Assembly: GCA_945910005.1 (NCBI GenBank)
Contig: OX246746.1
Span: 16,206,022-16,270,021, forward strand
Source: Isoperla grammatica
Taxonomy: Eukaryota; Arthropoda; Insecta; Plecoptera; Perlodidae
DNA length: 64,000 nucleotides
Reading direction: 5' to 3'
A program made the translations under genes and the position numbers. Below are positions 1 through 11,410 of this stretch, one piece after another. The notes below the pieces were generated by a model. It searched no databases, was not told the origin of the DNA, and saw nothing but the letters and a program-made list of their open reading frames with translations. The stretch's first letter is position 1. Each line of letters starts with the position of its first letter.

Positions 1-890
1 CATTTCACATTTGTTCTGGTCTTTGCGTGCCTGACAACTAAAAAGAACTAAGACAGTTGAACAGAAGTTAGAAAGTGGCAGTTATTTAGCCTGGAGGGTG
101 GAGAGAGAGAAAGAAACAATATGACATACTAGAGAGAGAGAGTGAGTCAGGTGCGGGCTAACACGAAGGGAGGGGGCATGCTAGCTGGCGTAACTGGTTG
201 AAATTAAACCGTCAAAGGCTGTATACCGCACATAGTGGCTGATGACAGTGACAAGCAAAGAAAGTCAGTGGCAGCATAGTTCGAACAGGGGGGATTTTAG
301 TTTGAGCCAACCTTAGAAACTGGATAAACTATAATCGATATTCTGACTTTCTGCTTAACAACAAAGATAATTCGACACCACGTTTATTTTTTGTTTAAAA
401 CTTTAAATGTTTTAAGTCTACCATCGTGTTTAAACGTGTCAAAGACCCCTCCCTACTGGGGTAACTGATAGGCTGATTTTAACCTGACAGTTACAGTATA
501 TGATGTTTATGTCTACAACTTTGCACTTTTATGTCTATGACACATCACTGAAAAATGGTTAAACTCTGTTATGAATAGGATTGCCATTTGATGTCGTAAG
601 TTTTGATGCAGTTTGATGGTATGGTCTTTCGATGATAAATTCTGATGTTTTCATTATTAGAGGCCAATATTGTTAACCACTTATAATTGACAAGGTGTGT
701 CTTGTGTTGTTCCTATAGCCATGTATTTACTGTTTGATAAAAAATTTTATTTAAAAAATTCCCAAAAAAATCAAATATCTCCTTACTGTGCCCATTACTG
801 TCGGCATATGTCGTAAATAGGTACACCAAAATAGTGACTTTACAAAAATTCAATGTAAACGTCCCTGTTTTGTTTTCTTTGTTGACACAG
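1..890 (+). other. Intron upstream of the SMARCA bromodomain exon
   Basis: AT-rich sequence with no convincing coding potential. It ends in a pyrimidine-containing tract and a CACAG acceptor at 881-890, directly before the bromodomain exon. I infer it to be the 3' part of a SMARCA2/4 intron that begins outside the window. There is a GA-rich stretch near 100-145 and nothing else I can name. Confidence 0.6.
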
Positions 891-1377
891 AGATGGTAGA
901 ATGCTAAGCGAGCCGTTCATGAAGCTACCTTCAAAACGAGAACTGCCGGACTATTACGACATCATCAAGAGACCTCTTGATCTAAAAAAAATAAACCAAA
1001 GAATTGAAGATAGTAAATATCAAAATCTAGAAGACTTGGAACGGGATTTCCTTCAGCTATGTCGAAACGCCCAAAAGTATAACGAAGAATCTTCTCTTAT
1101 CCACGAGGATTCCATCGTGCTGGAGAAAGTATTTGCGAGTCTCAAGGAAAGTGGCGAGACCGAGCTAGAGCTGGATGACGACTCTATCGCCGGAGAGGAT
1201 ATTGAAGAAGTAGAAGTAATTGAAGAAGACCAACAATCAAATGACTCCATGAAGGTTCGAATCAAGCTAAAGGGACGAAAGAGCGACGGCAGTCGAAGAT
1301 CTAAGAAATTTTTGAAAAAGCTTTTCACGGATGAGGAAGAGATATGTGAGCCAATGCCAGGGGATGACAATGATGAG
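891..1377 (+). CDS. SMARCA2/4 (Brahma/BRG1-like) exon: bromodomain and C-terminal tail
   Basis: Penultimate coding exon of a SWI/SNF (BAF) complex ATPase. It follows a CACAG acceptor. The reading frame gives DGRMLSEPF, then a complete bromodomain core: LPDYYDIIKRPLDL (ZA loop), the RIEDSKYQNLEDLERDF helix, and LCRNAQKYNEE, whose Asn is the usual acetyl-lysine anchor, ending in EDSIVLEKVF. An acidic stretch (DDDSIAGEDIEEVEVIEED) and a basic VRIKLKGRK motif follow. That order matches the short tail after the bromodomain in animal SMARCA2/4. The exon ends in phase 0 at GAG|GTATGT. The helicase domains lie upstream, outside the window. The bromodomain binds acetylated histone tails and helps anchor the remodeller on nucleosomes in the nucleus. 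The insect name would be brm, but orthology within SMARCA2/4 was not tested. Confidence 0.93.
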
Positions 1378-1428
1378 GTATGTATGATGCATTGCACAGT
1401 AATATTCATGATTTTAGTCATGGAAGTA

Positions 1429-2553
1429 CAGTAAAACCCCGATGGATCGTTCCCGCATCGGTCGTTTTCCCGCCATGATCGCTATATTTAGAAAGTTTTT
1501 GTAAAAGTCCCATTTAAACAATGTTAAATTTTCCCGCATCCACCGTTCCTCAATCGATCGTTTTCCTCGCTGTATCGTTCAAAATGTTGCCATTCTCAAT
1601 GTTAAATTTACCCTAATGGATCGTTTTCGACCAACCGAGCGAGTATGTGTGGCCTGTGCTGTTCCACCACTGATATCTCCTTCCACCCGCTACTGAACTG
1701 GCAACAGCGGACTGGCTATAAATAGACCGCCAATGAATAGACCGGTTCCTCCCCCCCCCCCCCCCCTCCCACACTCCGGAGCGCGCCCAAGCATCGTCGC
1801 ATCGTTGAGTCATTAATGTGTTTGTACAATGCTCGAGCCTTCACAACAGCTAGCCAACCCCCTCCCTCCACTTTCAACCTGTTGCTGCAGGCTTTGTTTG
1901 TTCAGTCCAGTTCAGTCTTTCCGAGTTCACCGACCGTGTTTAGTTAAAATGGCAGTGTGTTTCATTTACGCGCGAGTGTTTTGCTAATAATATTGCGATG
2001 TTCTAGTGTCGTGTTTTCTAAGAGATTGTTTTTTTGTTTTATTGAGTTGAGGCATGAAGTCGAGTGCGTCGAAGCGTGGACTCGTGGAGATTAGTTATCT
2101 GTGCGTAGAGTGATTTGTTAGCTTTCTCAACTTCTCCAGCTGTTGGAGGGCGTGGCCTCCACTGTCTTCTGCACTGTGTGCCCGAGTGGCAGAGTAGGCG
2201 GGCCTGACACATCGCGAATGTGGCGGCCAGCTGTAGCTTATAGTTGCCTACAGTACAACGTACGGTAGGCTTAGCCGTCTGAATTAACTTACTTCACCTA
2301 CATATTTTAACTTCATTGTGCATATTTAACTTACTTATTAACACCATTAAATAACTAAATTGGTATATTCTTGTGTGACTAATTATTTCAAATGAAAAAC
2401 CCTAGAAAAATCCTTTTTTAATTTTTTTTTTTTTTTTTTATACCTAACTAGGCTTACTACATCGTTTTATTGAATTTCCCGTTTTGACCGTTTTCCCCGA
2501 TCCATCGGTTTTTTGTACTCTACCATGGAAAACGATCGATAGGGGTTTTACTG
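1429..2553. mobile_element. pogo/Tc1-like nonautonomous element with TA target site
   Basis: Terminal inverted repeats begin CAGTAAAACCCCGAT on the left. The right end reads CAGTAAAACCCCTATCGATC on the opposite strand. TA dinucleotides flank both ends (1427-1428 and 2554-2555). That TSD and the CAGT-type ends fit pogo/Tigger or other Tc1-mariner elements. No transposase frame is present, so it is a 1.1-kb nonautonomous copy. It holds a C16 run (1751-1766) and a T-rich stretch near 2420. It sits 51 bp after the bromodomain exon's donor. Confidence 0.8.
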
Positions 2554-2769
2554 TAGTACATATAATGGTTTGACGTGAATCAAGATTCACAATGTTGTAA
2601 TATGAAAGGAAAAGAGTAAAGTGAATAAGTAAGAGTAAAGTCTCTCCCTCGCACTCTCTCGCTTCGTGGTGCCAAGGGTAATTCAATAAATCTACAACTA
2701 CTAAATTGATAAGACGTTTAATTTCTAATCTCAGTGCAGTGCTGGGTGTAATTTTACCTATGCATTAAT

Positions 2770-3790
2770 TAGGGATGCACACGATAATCGATATTATCGA
2801 TCGATAATCAATATTGGTAAAATTTTAGAGAATCGATAATGAAATCTCATTATCGATAATCGAAAAATCAATAATCACTTGAATGTGGACCGAAATACTT
2901 AATTCGTATTTTCCCGCGCTTGGAACTACCTCATACAGCGTGATACCACGAACGTTGACGATGATTGTCGAACACGCCCGACGCCATCCACCAAGGCCAT
3001 CCAGTTCAGTCGGCATTAGATAGTATTGTCGGTAGGTCAAGTAGCACGCTCACGTTTCGTTTTGATCGCCGCTGTAAGTGGCTTCGTTCGCGGCCGCCGT
3101 CATATGACCTTTGACTGACAGTTTAGTGTGTGTGTAGTGGTGCCTAGTTTTATTTTTCATAGGCCTAAAACGTATTTTGTTTATACATTCAGACAGAATG
3201 CCCCGCAAACTGTTTAATATGTCTAATAAACGCATTGTTTGATATCTATGTAGTGTGTGTACGCATAACATAAGCCTTGCCTACACTTTCCTGCTATAAT
3301 CCTCACCCGAGGTATTCAAGGCCAAGCAAGGTCAGCCGGCCATCAGCTGCTGTCACTAGACCCAACGGCAAATGTTCGTTCGGCGCTCGGGCCTTCGCCT
3401 GAGCAGGTCTAGGCGGGCAGTTGGGGGGGGGGGGGGGGGGGGGACAAACCGGTCGGCAGGCGCAGAACAAGACGAGATCGGGAATGAGAGCTCTTGTTAC
3501 GGCTCGCACTTGTCACACGCTTTGAGGTAGGTTCCGCTTACCTCGGAACAAGCTAAAGTTTGATTCGGGAAGTCAGGGGGGGGGGGTGGCGATTGGCAGA
3601 CGCAGAACAAAGACAAGAGCGACAGGTATAAGAGCTTGTTTATTTTAATTTCCGATTTTTTTTCTTTTTTTTTTTTTTTACTTGCTGAAATTTGTTTATC
3701 AATGTATCGATATTATCGATAATATCGATTCGATAATGACACTGCCGTTTCGATAATCGATAATGAAAAAAGTATCGATGTGCATCCCTA
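2770..3790. mobile_element. hAT-type MITE (TAGGGATGCAC ends)
   Basis: Terminal inverted repeats TAGGGATGCACA and TGTGCATCCCTA (read in + orientation) bound a 1021-bp element. It is flanked by the perfect 8-bp TSD GCATTAAT (2762-2769 and 3791-3798), which is diagnostic of hAT-type transposition. Both ends are rich in CGATAATCGAT-like self-complementary words. It contains a G21 run (3423-3443). No transposase is visible. Confidence 0.88.
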
Positions 3791-4110
3791 GCATTAATAC
3801 AGTGTTTATTTTGAACAAATCTAACTGCAATCTAAAAAAAGAAGAAATCTAGCTGGCCCTAAGCGTATGCCCCCTAGCACCTGCACATTAGTTGGAATCC
3901 CACTTAAGTCTCTGCAATGTGGGATTAACATTTTAATTTAAATCTATTGACTGTGAGCCCAAGAAATTTTGCTTGGTAAATCAAGTCAATAGATATATAT
4001 CATTATGAGATTGAAATGTAAGTTTTAGATTTTTGCCCCAGCTTACAAGTTCATTATTTGTGTTTTTGAACATTTAAACTTAATTTTATTCATAGTAAAC
4101 CTAGTTTCTT

Positions 4111-4789
4111 ATTCTTTAATTTTTTTTTATATCTGCTCCCTGTGTCCAACAATGAAGTCGGGTAGGGGATAGGAACTTCATCCCATCATATTCTGGCCCC
4201 TAGGTACATCGAAGCCGGCTGGCCATGCCTGACGCTTCCCTCATGTTAACTTCCTCCGGCTCCTCCTCTTCACTTTCTTCTTCCTCTGCTCTTTCTACAA
4301 ATTCTGTCCATACTTTTCTATCTTCCCACCATCGTTCCTGATTGACCTCTTCCCAAGTTGCATTTCTTCTTTCCACGTCCATTGCTATCACTTCTTCCCA
4401 CCTCAGTCTTGGTCTTCCCCTCTTTCTTTTCTTTTTCCCTGCTTCTTTCTCAAACTCGATTTTCGGGATCCTGTCTTCCTGCATTCTTTTCATGTGGCCA
4501 AACCACCGCAATCTTTCTTTTCCCAGCTTAAAGTTTAGACTCTCCACTCCAAGTTCCTTCCTTATCTTTGAGCTCCTTATCTTATCAATCTTGGTCACTC
4601 CTGCCACACTTCTTAGGAACTTCATTTCTGCTGCTTGTATTGCTTTTTCTTCTTTTCCTCCAACTGGCCAAGTCACCGCTCCATACGTGAGTACTGGTAC
4701 AAAATATGCTTTGTATATTAACAATTTGCATTGCCTTGGTATATCTTTTTTCCAAATCAGTTTCCTCACTAACTGGAAAAATGTTTCCA
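4111..4789 (-). mobile_element. Non-LTR retrotransposon 3' fragment (RT C-terminal region)
   Basis: A continuous - strand frame of about 196 codons carries the downstream part of a LINE reverse-transcriptase polyprotein. Visible motifs are YKAYFVPVLTYGAVTW, AEMKFLRSVAGVTK, RLRWFGHMKRMQEDRIPK and GRPRLRWEEV, then an acidic C-terminal stretch. A 3' UTR and an A-rich tail (T-rich on +, near 4111-4131) follow. The catalytic YADD region is absent. It is inserted antisense in the SMARCA-like intron. The same fragment with the same 5' breakpoint recurs at 14908-16105. Confidence 0.85.
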
Positions 4790-5335
4790 TAATTTTTAAA
4801 CATAATCTTAATTATCCTCCAAGTGGAAATAGATTGGAGAGACAGGAAAAATGTATGCATCACACTCGGAGCAAATCCTATGCGGATATTATGAAATCCC
4901 TCAAAAAATTCCTAAATGTTATATGTATCGTTCGTTATATTGTAACCGATGATGTGTTTTACACATTTACATGAATAAAAAAGATAGTATAAAAATCCAA
5001 TTGTTGCTGGAAAGGAAATAGTAATACATGTTGTTTGGTTGGTTACAATACCACTGTTGTAATGCAATGCAACACAATACACAACAGTTAATGCTCACTA
5101 TATTCGATAATGTGCACTGAGAACACTTTTCAGTGAATTCAAATTAAGTTAAACAACAAAGAATTATTGACGATATATTTTGTTCTGATTATTTCAAGTT
5201 ACCACTTGCTTCAAAATATACATTTCTAATACTGTATAGCCACACTAAGCCTACATGGCTCCATATTTATCTCGATACTGAAGCCGGCAATGCTTGAATT
5301 TAGCTCCTGTTTTCTTCAGACTGTGTAAATGACAA

Positions 5336-5678
5336 GACTCAGCAGCACCAGATCGTGAGAATTTACGGTTGTCTGTTCGTACCTTTCAAACAACTTCTAA
5401 AATCGGAATTGTGGGAAGGTAGCGCAGCTAGATACATTATCAGGGTCTACAGGAAAGTCAACGAATATGTATATGCAAAATGAATTACAATTAGGTTAAA
5501 TGCATTACTACAAAATTATTGCATTATTGTATTTAATCCAACAATAATGAATTTGAATTTATCTGTAGAGCATGACAATATCTGCCTTGTGTATCTTCCC
5601 ACAATTTTGATTTTAAAAGTTATTTTCAAGATACGAACAGAAAATCTTAAATTCTCACGACCTGGTGGCGCCGAGTAT
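5336..5678. repeat. Foldback (inverted-repeat) element
   Basis: Two imperfect arms of about 85-95 bp face each other. The left contains CAGATCGTGAGAATTTA and AAAATCGGAATTGTGGGAAG. The right contains CTTCCCACAATTTTGATTTT and TAAATTCTCACGACCTGG. About 150 bp of AT-rich sequence separates the arms. It resembles a hairpin MITE. No clear TSD was found. Confidence 0.65.
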
Positions 5679-5879
5679 TAACAGCGTTAACAGCTGTTCT
5701 CTTTGCATAACTGCAGACAACTTGAGTTCGAGGAGCATATTATATGTATATAAAAATTAAAATCTATTATTACATCTTAATTATAATCTATTATGTGGTT
5801 ACATTGTGCTCTATTATTTGTGTAACCTGTAGCCTTTTCTACTTGACTACGCATTGACATTGAGTACTGTGTGTTTCAG

Positions 5880-5915
5880 CTGGGAATCCCTATCGACGAG
5901 GATATGACACCTTAA
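5880..5915 (+). CDS. SMARCA2/4-like last coding exon
   Basis: After a good acceptor (GTGTGTTTCAG) the phase-0 frame reads LGIPIDEDMTP and stops at TAA (5913-5915). Joined to the bromodomain exon it gives an acidic C-terminus, DDNDE-LGIPIDEDMTP, of the kind and length expected just after the basic IKLKGRK motif. The acceptor, the matching phase and the immediate acidic ending support it. The peptide is too short to prove homology. Confidence 0.72.
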   Translation: MGIPIDEDMTP

Positions 5916-7243
5916 CATTTACTGTTCAACCTGGATTTCGTCAACCTTTTCGAATCTATTCCAGGCCCGATCGACTAAAACGAAAAAAGAATCTTAATCC
6001 AAGACACAGTACTTACTATTTTAGTGACAAAAGTGACTGTTGGCTATATGTCCTAACTGTGTATAGTATTTATTTACCTCTACTGTATGGCATTGGCGAA
6101 ACGAGAACTTTTTATAATGGTGTAACTGTAGAAGAAGGCTTACGACATACGTGTGTGAGTGCGTAAACAGTAGTGAAACGGAATGAATAAATCGGCAACT
6201 TTTGGGTTCCTTTAGGGGGGGCAAAGCGACTTGGCGCTTGCTTGACCCCTGGTCTGATCTCTCCGGTATCCACAAAAGTTGTCTGAATGAACTTTTGAAA
6301 CCCTGCAGGGAAACAATACTGATATATACTAGTATCATATTTACATATTGTAGAAATTAAGATCAAACCATATAGTTGTCCCAAGACTACCTTACACATG
6401 CTTTCGTCACAGGCGACTGGTTCGTAGCTAATCGGCGATCGGTATTGGCCCGTATGTGTCTCGGGCGGTTCGCCGGTTGGCTACGACTGTCCCGGATGTG
6501 ACGAAAGCAGGTGTACAGTAATCTTGGGTCCACTATAGCATAACAGTTATTTGTAAGGAGATGGAAAAAATTGCTAATTGTTATATTTGTGTTCTTTGTA
6601 TATTGTAAAGAAGTCTACCTTGATGTATAATGTCAATAGAGGTCCATGAACATGTTGAGACTAAACTGAATGCAGCCAGGGTGTATAGATACTAAGAATG
6701 CACTACGATGAAATATATATGTATTATGAATGTATATAAATTACGTATCAATAATCAAATGGTAAGCTGCATTATCGAATGACAAAAATTCATCGAAGAG
6801 GATAATTTATATATTCATCCAGGGTCAATGTGTAATTGCATTGACCCTGTGAATAGGGTGGCAGGTAAACAATGGTTCTACTTTAGGGCCTACTTGCAAT
6901 GATTTAGTGAGGGCCTCACAACCAGGCTGGTTGTGTGTGCCACTGAGTGAAGTCAATAATGTAGAGGATGTGGGTTAAGAATATGTTGATACATGCCCAT
7001 CCTATGGGGGGGGGGGGGGGGAGGTAGTATTGAAATGTCTCCACTGATGTTTTGAATCAGCTCCAAGATACAAACAAGCTGGTTAATTCCAGCTTGGGTA
7101 TCATGTCAATGTCAACTTGGCCTATCTAGTTTTTTGTTTCACTTGGATTCAAGATACTATCATATAGGCTTGTTCTCCACTCTTATGAATCAAGTAATTG
7201 GCTTGTGTTGTGTTTTAGCATCTTAGGTTAGATAAACAATATC
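5916..7243 (+). other. Probable 3' UTR and downstream sequence of the SMARCA-like gene
   Basis: No coding signal. An AATAAA at 6186-6191 is the first candidate polyadenylation signal after the stop. A later AATAAA lies at 7618-7623, inside the duplicated block. The stretch holds a hairpin element (6378-6533) and a G16 run (7006-7021). Confidence 0.45.
6378..6533. repeat. Short hairpin element (GCTTTCGTCAC family)
   Basis: About 156 bp with imperfect inverted arms. The left starts CCAAGACTACCTTACACATG and GCTTTCGTCAC. The right ends GTGACGAAAGCAGGTGTACA and TAATCTTGG. The GC-rich centre carries GTAGC/GCTAC and CCGGTTGGC words. The same GCTTTCGTCAC / GTAGCCAACC words occur in the element at 62588-62978, so the two look like one MITE family. 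Confidence 0.6.
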
Positions 7244-9754
7244 CGTTGGCCTGTATACCACGGGCGTCAGTGGCCCAACTTTAGTCGACTTGGCTTCAAA
7301 GCGACCTGCCATGACGCGATAATTATACACTTGAAAGCGGTTTGTCAAGACCTGTTGTAAAAGCGAGCTAGCACCTCCAAAGCGAGCCAGAATACCTTGA
7401 GATACGGCTACAGTAGCTCCCTTCACTGCAACTCGATCATTCATTATGCACCGAAGAATAAAAATGGTGGTTGCCAATGGAAAGCGTGAGTAGTAGCTGC
7501 CAGTTTCGTCACTTTCTAATGGGTCGCTGTGAATCACTGATATAAGCACTTAGCTAAAGTCGACTTTAGTTAACTCGTTTTCTTGATGTGATGTACGTGG
7601 TGCATAGCACACTTCCAAATAAAATCACTTTCTGCTAATTTTGGTTTGTGTTTTCATTATTATTGGCTTACCACATTCTAAAAATCCACATGGTCCACTT
7701 CTACTGGTGGTGGTGTGATACAGGCACAGTCAACTGCATATGTGCCACTTAAAAATTGAAATAAATATTTTAAAATTATTTCTTTTTTTATTTGGAAGAA
7801 ACACTTAGTTCTTATGACTATCTGTCAGGTGGTGCATATGTGTGTTCTGTCTAGTTGCACATTTACCTCTTCTCAGAAACACCCTTATAAGTTATATCAA
7901 ATAAGGCACATTGAACAAGGAATTGTCCATGCTTAGCTGGGTCGCTTTCGTTTCATCGACCCCTTATTTGATATTAGTGTAAGTTCGTGATTTTCATTCA
8001 TGTTGGTAATTATATTAAAATTGATGTATTTACTACGGAGTAACGATAATGGTGTTAACTTGTTCAGTTGGAACAGACAATTTCTGGATCTGGGTAAAAT
8101 GATCAGTTCTTTGAATAAGTATATCAACCATAATTTTGCTGTAAATACAATCATAGTTCTGAAGATGATTTATTATTATTTTACTTCTTAAATTGTTTAC
8201 ATAATATACATACAGTAATAGTGTACATGTGACATCACACGGGTATAATCAAGAAGTCTTAAACTTACTTGACTGCTTTAAATCAGAAATTACAACAATA
8301 AATCATATAATATAAAAGCTCACCATGGGAAGGCAACACTTAGCTTTGTTAAACCTCAGTCCAGGAACCACTTTTCAGTCTTTTTCTTTATCATTTCAAC
8401 TAGGTGATGGCAGTCCAGCATGCATTTCACACTTCCTACAACATAAGTTATTATAGGGTTATACATCAAGGCGACATTAAAAAGTAATGGTGTATTCAAA
8501 TTATATGTTTGCTACAGAAAGAAAAGAAGCATGTTATACATATTTCGATCAAAGTTGTTTTTTAACACACTTATTAATTTATATTGTAACATTACATTGA
8601 TAATTTTTCAGTACAGAATAAATGAAACACACATAAAGCACTGACACGTGTTACACATGCGCGCAGAGTTGGGGAAGTTACCCAAAAATAGTACCTTTTA
8701 ATAAAGTTAAGTTTGTAGACTTTAAAAGTAATAAAGTAATGAGTTTAAGTTAAAGTTAGTTAAAAAATAAAGTAACTGGAAAGTTAAGTTACCATAAAAA
8801 GAAACTTGTAAAAGTTGGTTTTATGGCGTTTGTGGCAGAAATGCTACCACAATACGTGGGAGGAGGGTGTTGGGGGGGGGGGGGGGGGGTTGATGCGAGA
8901 TTTTCTCTCGAACAGAATTTCTCTTACAAACACATTTCATTATTGGGAAAACAGGATGTCGTATCATCGCGCTCTCATATCAGGATGAGGGAAGCAAAGT
9001 ACAGGCAGCTCAAAACAAAATTAACTTTCATTTTGACGTTTATTGAAAGTTACCGAATATAAATATCCATTGTTACTTTAAAAATTTGCCGATTATGGAA
9101 AACTAACTCGTTAACCCTAAAAGTTACTCAAAAGTAATGCGTTATTTTCGTTAAGTAAGTTACTCTCAACTCTGCATGCGCGAGCATGCCAAATGCTGGG
9201 TAATTCAGTAAGATCGATGTGTGTTACTACTTTGTGTCTGTACTGTATGAATTCAACCAATCAAAAGAATGTTACTGAAATCTGCCAATATTGGGCCCTC
9301 GCCATAGTTGGCTCCGCTACAATGATAATGTTTGACCTTCTGCATTATAAATGTAGCATTTGTTTGCAGATGATATTGTATAATAATAATTGTATGTTGA
9401 TTGAAATATTTCACCAAAGGTTTTATCCTTTTGCCAATACAAAGTAAACAAATACATTACGTCGATGTACTAAACATTAAGAAATCACATCACTATCTAA
9501 AACATATTGAAGATGATTATTTGCCATGTGCCCACTCAAAAATAGATATTTTCCTATGCCACTAGTTCAGAACAAGATTCGTAGGATGCGCATTTGAGAA
9601 AGCGTAAAGAATGGGCAGAAGCATCTTGAAGCTGTGCTCTCATGCCTGCGTGTCTAAACGCTCCCTTGACGCAGATAACTTAGGCAGAAGCATCCACCCT
9701 GCCAATCACTACCCTGAAAGTACTACTTAGCCGTCGCCTTCTTTGTTGAAAGTT
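7244..9754. repeat. 2.5-kb duplicated block, copy 1
   Basis: Nearly identical, in direct orientation, to 36281-38790. It starts at a GTATACCACGGGCGTCAGTG-containing end and stops at TTGTTGAAAGTT. Differences are scattered substitutions, small indels and different G-run lengths. It contains a perfect 16-bp palindrome, CTAAAGTCGACTTTAG (7555-7570), and a hAT MITE. No long open frame was found. No terminal inverted repeats are visible, so it may be a segmental duplication or a dispersed repeat. Confidence 0.9.
8664..9174. mobile_element. hAT MITE (CAGAGTTGGGG ends) inside duplicated block, copy 1
   Basis: Begins CAGAGTTGGGGAAGTTACC and ends TTACTCTCAACTCTG. It is flanked by the perfect 8-bp TSD CATGCGCG (8656-8663 and 9175-9182). 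The interior repeats AAGTTAC/TTAAGTT words typical of this MITE class. It contains a G18 run (8872-8889). No coding capacity. Confidence 0.88.
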
Positions 9755-11209
9755 ACTGGAAAAACAACATTAATTTTAACGAAAAACTTATTTTGTATTT
9801 GTCTGTACAACGAAATCGAAATTGTGTATTGAAATTTCTCACTGAATAGTTTTGGAAATAATTCAAATTAAATTAAATTATCATACCAATATTGGTGTAA
9901 TTGTGAACTTCACATTCTGAATCAATATAAACAATAAATAACTTGAAACAAATCCGTATGTTGAGTCTGAAAGATCGTTGGGGGGGGGGGGGGGGGGGCG
10001 GATGATTGTAAACGGACCAGCAACTGTGTATACCTTCTCTCATCGAACTCCTTATTGCAATCAGCTTAGGTACGCAATCATGGCTAAGCTATGAACGCAA
10101 TACTATAGTTCTATGCTATAAGTTCCGTTACGCCGTCTTGAGAAGCCCGGCGGGGGGGGAGGAGGAGAAGAGGGGTGAAGTGATGAGGTCTGGAGCAGAA
10201 GTACTGCTAAGACGCTGGTTGGCGTACTTCGAGCTGGGAGCAGTTATGATTGACGTTCAGCCCAAAGTCTCCGACCAAACGCCTTCTGATTTTGACAAGG
10301 TCTCGCGTTGTTAATAGCAGATCTTAAACATAACTTATGAACTACTTGGATGTGCGTTTTAATTATCCTACAGCTATCATCTCTCGAAATATGTCGTACA
10401 CCATTGGCCCCCCGCTTTCATGAATTTGAGTGTACGTTCTGACGGTTCTACCACCAGATATGGTTGAGGATGTCGGGAACACCGGCTCTCAAACTCCGAC
10501 CAGCTTTTTCGTACGTTCGAGGGATTCCTTATTTGTACATGTTGCTAGTCAAGCTGAGACCAGGGTTGTTCGCCCCCCCCCTACTCACCCCACCCCCTCT
10601 GTTCAACTCCACAATGGTACCTACCTACCGAAAGTGATTTTCAATTAAAATCAAGTAGAGAAAGAAACACATCCAGTCAACCATGGGGATCCTCGGCCGA
10701 TTCTTCAGAAAGACAAATGATTAGGTTCATCCGGAATTAGAGGTAGACAGCCACACAATAGCTAAAAAGTTGTAAAGGCCAATTCAAAAATCAAATAATT
10801 GTTTCTCACCTTCCAAGACCCTAAGATGACTAATGAGCGGTATTAAATACAAATGTCAACATTACCAGCGTGTTTTCACCGAGGTTTTCATGCTGTCTGT
10901 GGTGTGCTAACTCTTTCATTTTGAACTTGTTTTACACAATTGAAACATCTACATTTAGTTGTTGTTATTTTTCTAGAATAAAACAGTGTAACGATTTTTT
11001 TGTTTGAAGAATTTTGAGAAATTTTGGATTTAGAATTAAACTAAATTATGAGCCTAAATCAATGTATCACTACCTATCTTAAACTAGATTGATTTGTGAA
11101 GTTTATACTTACCTTATATGTTCATCTTTAGCAATACAAAATTGAATTGCAATCTTCTGTACTTTAGAGAAGAACAAGAACCTAACACGTTGTTGTGTTT
11201 GCCCACCAG
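9755..11209. other. Non-coding stretch, no recognised feature
   Basis: AT-rich sequence with a G19 run (9980-9998) and a more GC-rich part at about 10140-10300. Short open frames occur (for example 10430-10648) but show no recognisable domain. The last 20 bases form the acceptor of the next putative exon. Confidence 0.5.
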
Positions 11210-11410
11210 AGAGCGCAGGGCGTGAAGAGCATAGGGAGCGACAGGCCCCTAGGGAGGACCAGCAGTCAGAGGGGGGCTACGGGCCCCGGGCCCAACAGGC
11301 CCACGTCAAGCCAGAGCCCCCCGCCCCCGGTTCCGGCCCAGACAAGCAGTGGAACTACTCCGGTCTGGATATCATGGGATCCGGAGCAGCTTTCTGGCAG
11401 AACTACTCCG
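11210..11410 (+). CDS. Putative exon of unidentified gene (Pro/Gln-rich)
   Basis: A GC-rich island of exactly 201 bp in AT-rich DNA, between a good acceptor (TTGTGTTTGCCCACCAG) and a perfect donor (CCG|GTAAGT). Two frames are open. One (phase 1) gives a charged Gln/Pro-rich segment with a VKPEP sumoylation-like motif, ending GLDIMGSGAAFWQNYSG. The other (phase 0) is Ser/Thr/Pro-rich. The first looks more protein-like and reads like a nuclear regulator, but I do not recognise the family. Both phases are compatible with the exons at 16.3-16.9 kb, so the correct frame is undecided. Confidence 0.5.

Larger units (their letters stand above)
1378..5879 (+). other. SMARCA-like intron packed with transposons
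   Basis: Bounded by a GTATGT donor at 1378 and a TGTGTTTCAG acceptor ending at 5879. It contains, in order, a TA-flanked MITE, a hAT MITE, a LINE 3' fragment in antisense, and a foldback element. The gaps (2556-2761, 3799-4110, 4790-5335, 5680-5879) are AT-rich and hold nothing I recognise. Confidence 0.8.

Noticed and set aside
4342..4974. + strand 210-codon frame over the LINE fragment
   Set aside because: Antisense shadow of the reverse-transcriptase frame. Composition and motifs belong to the - strand.
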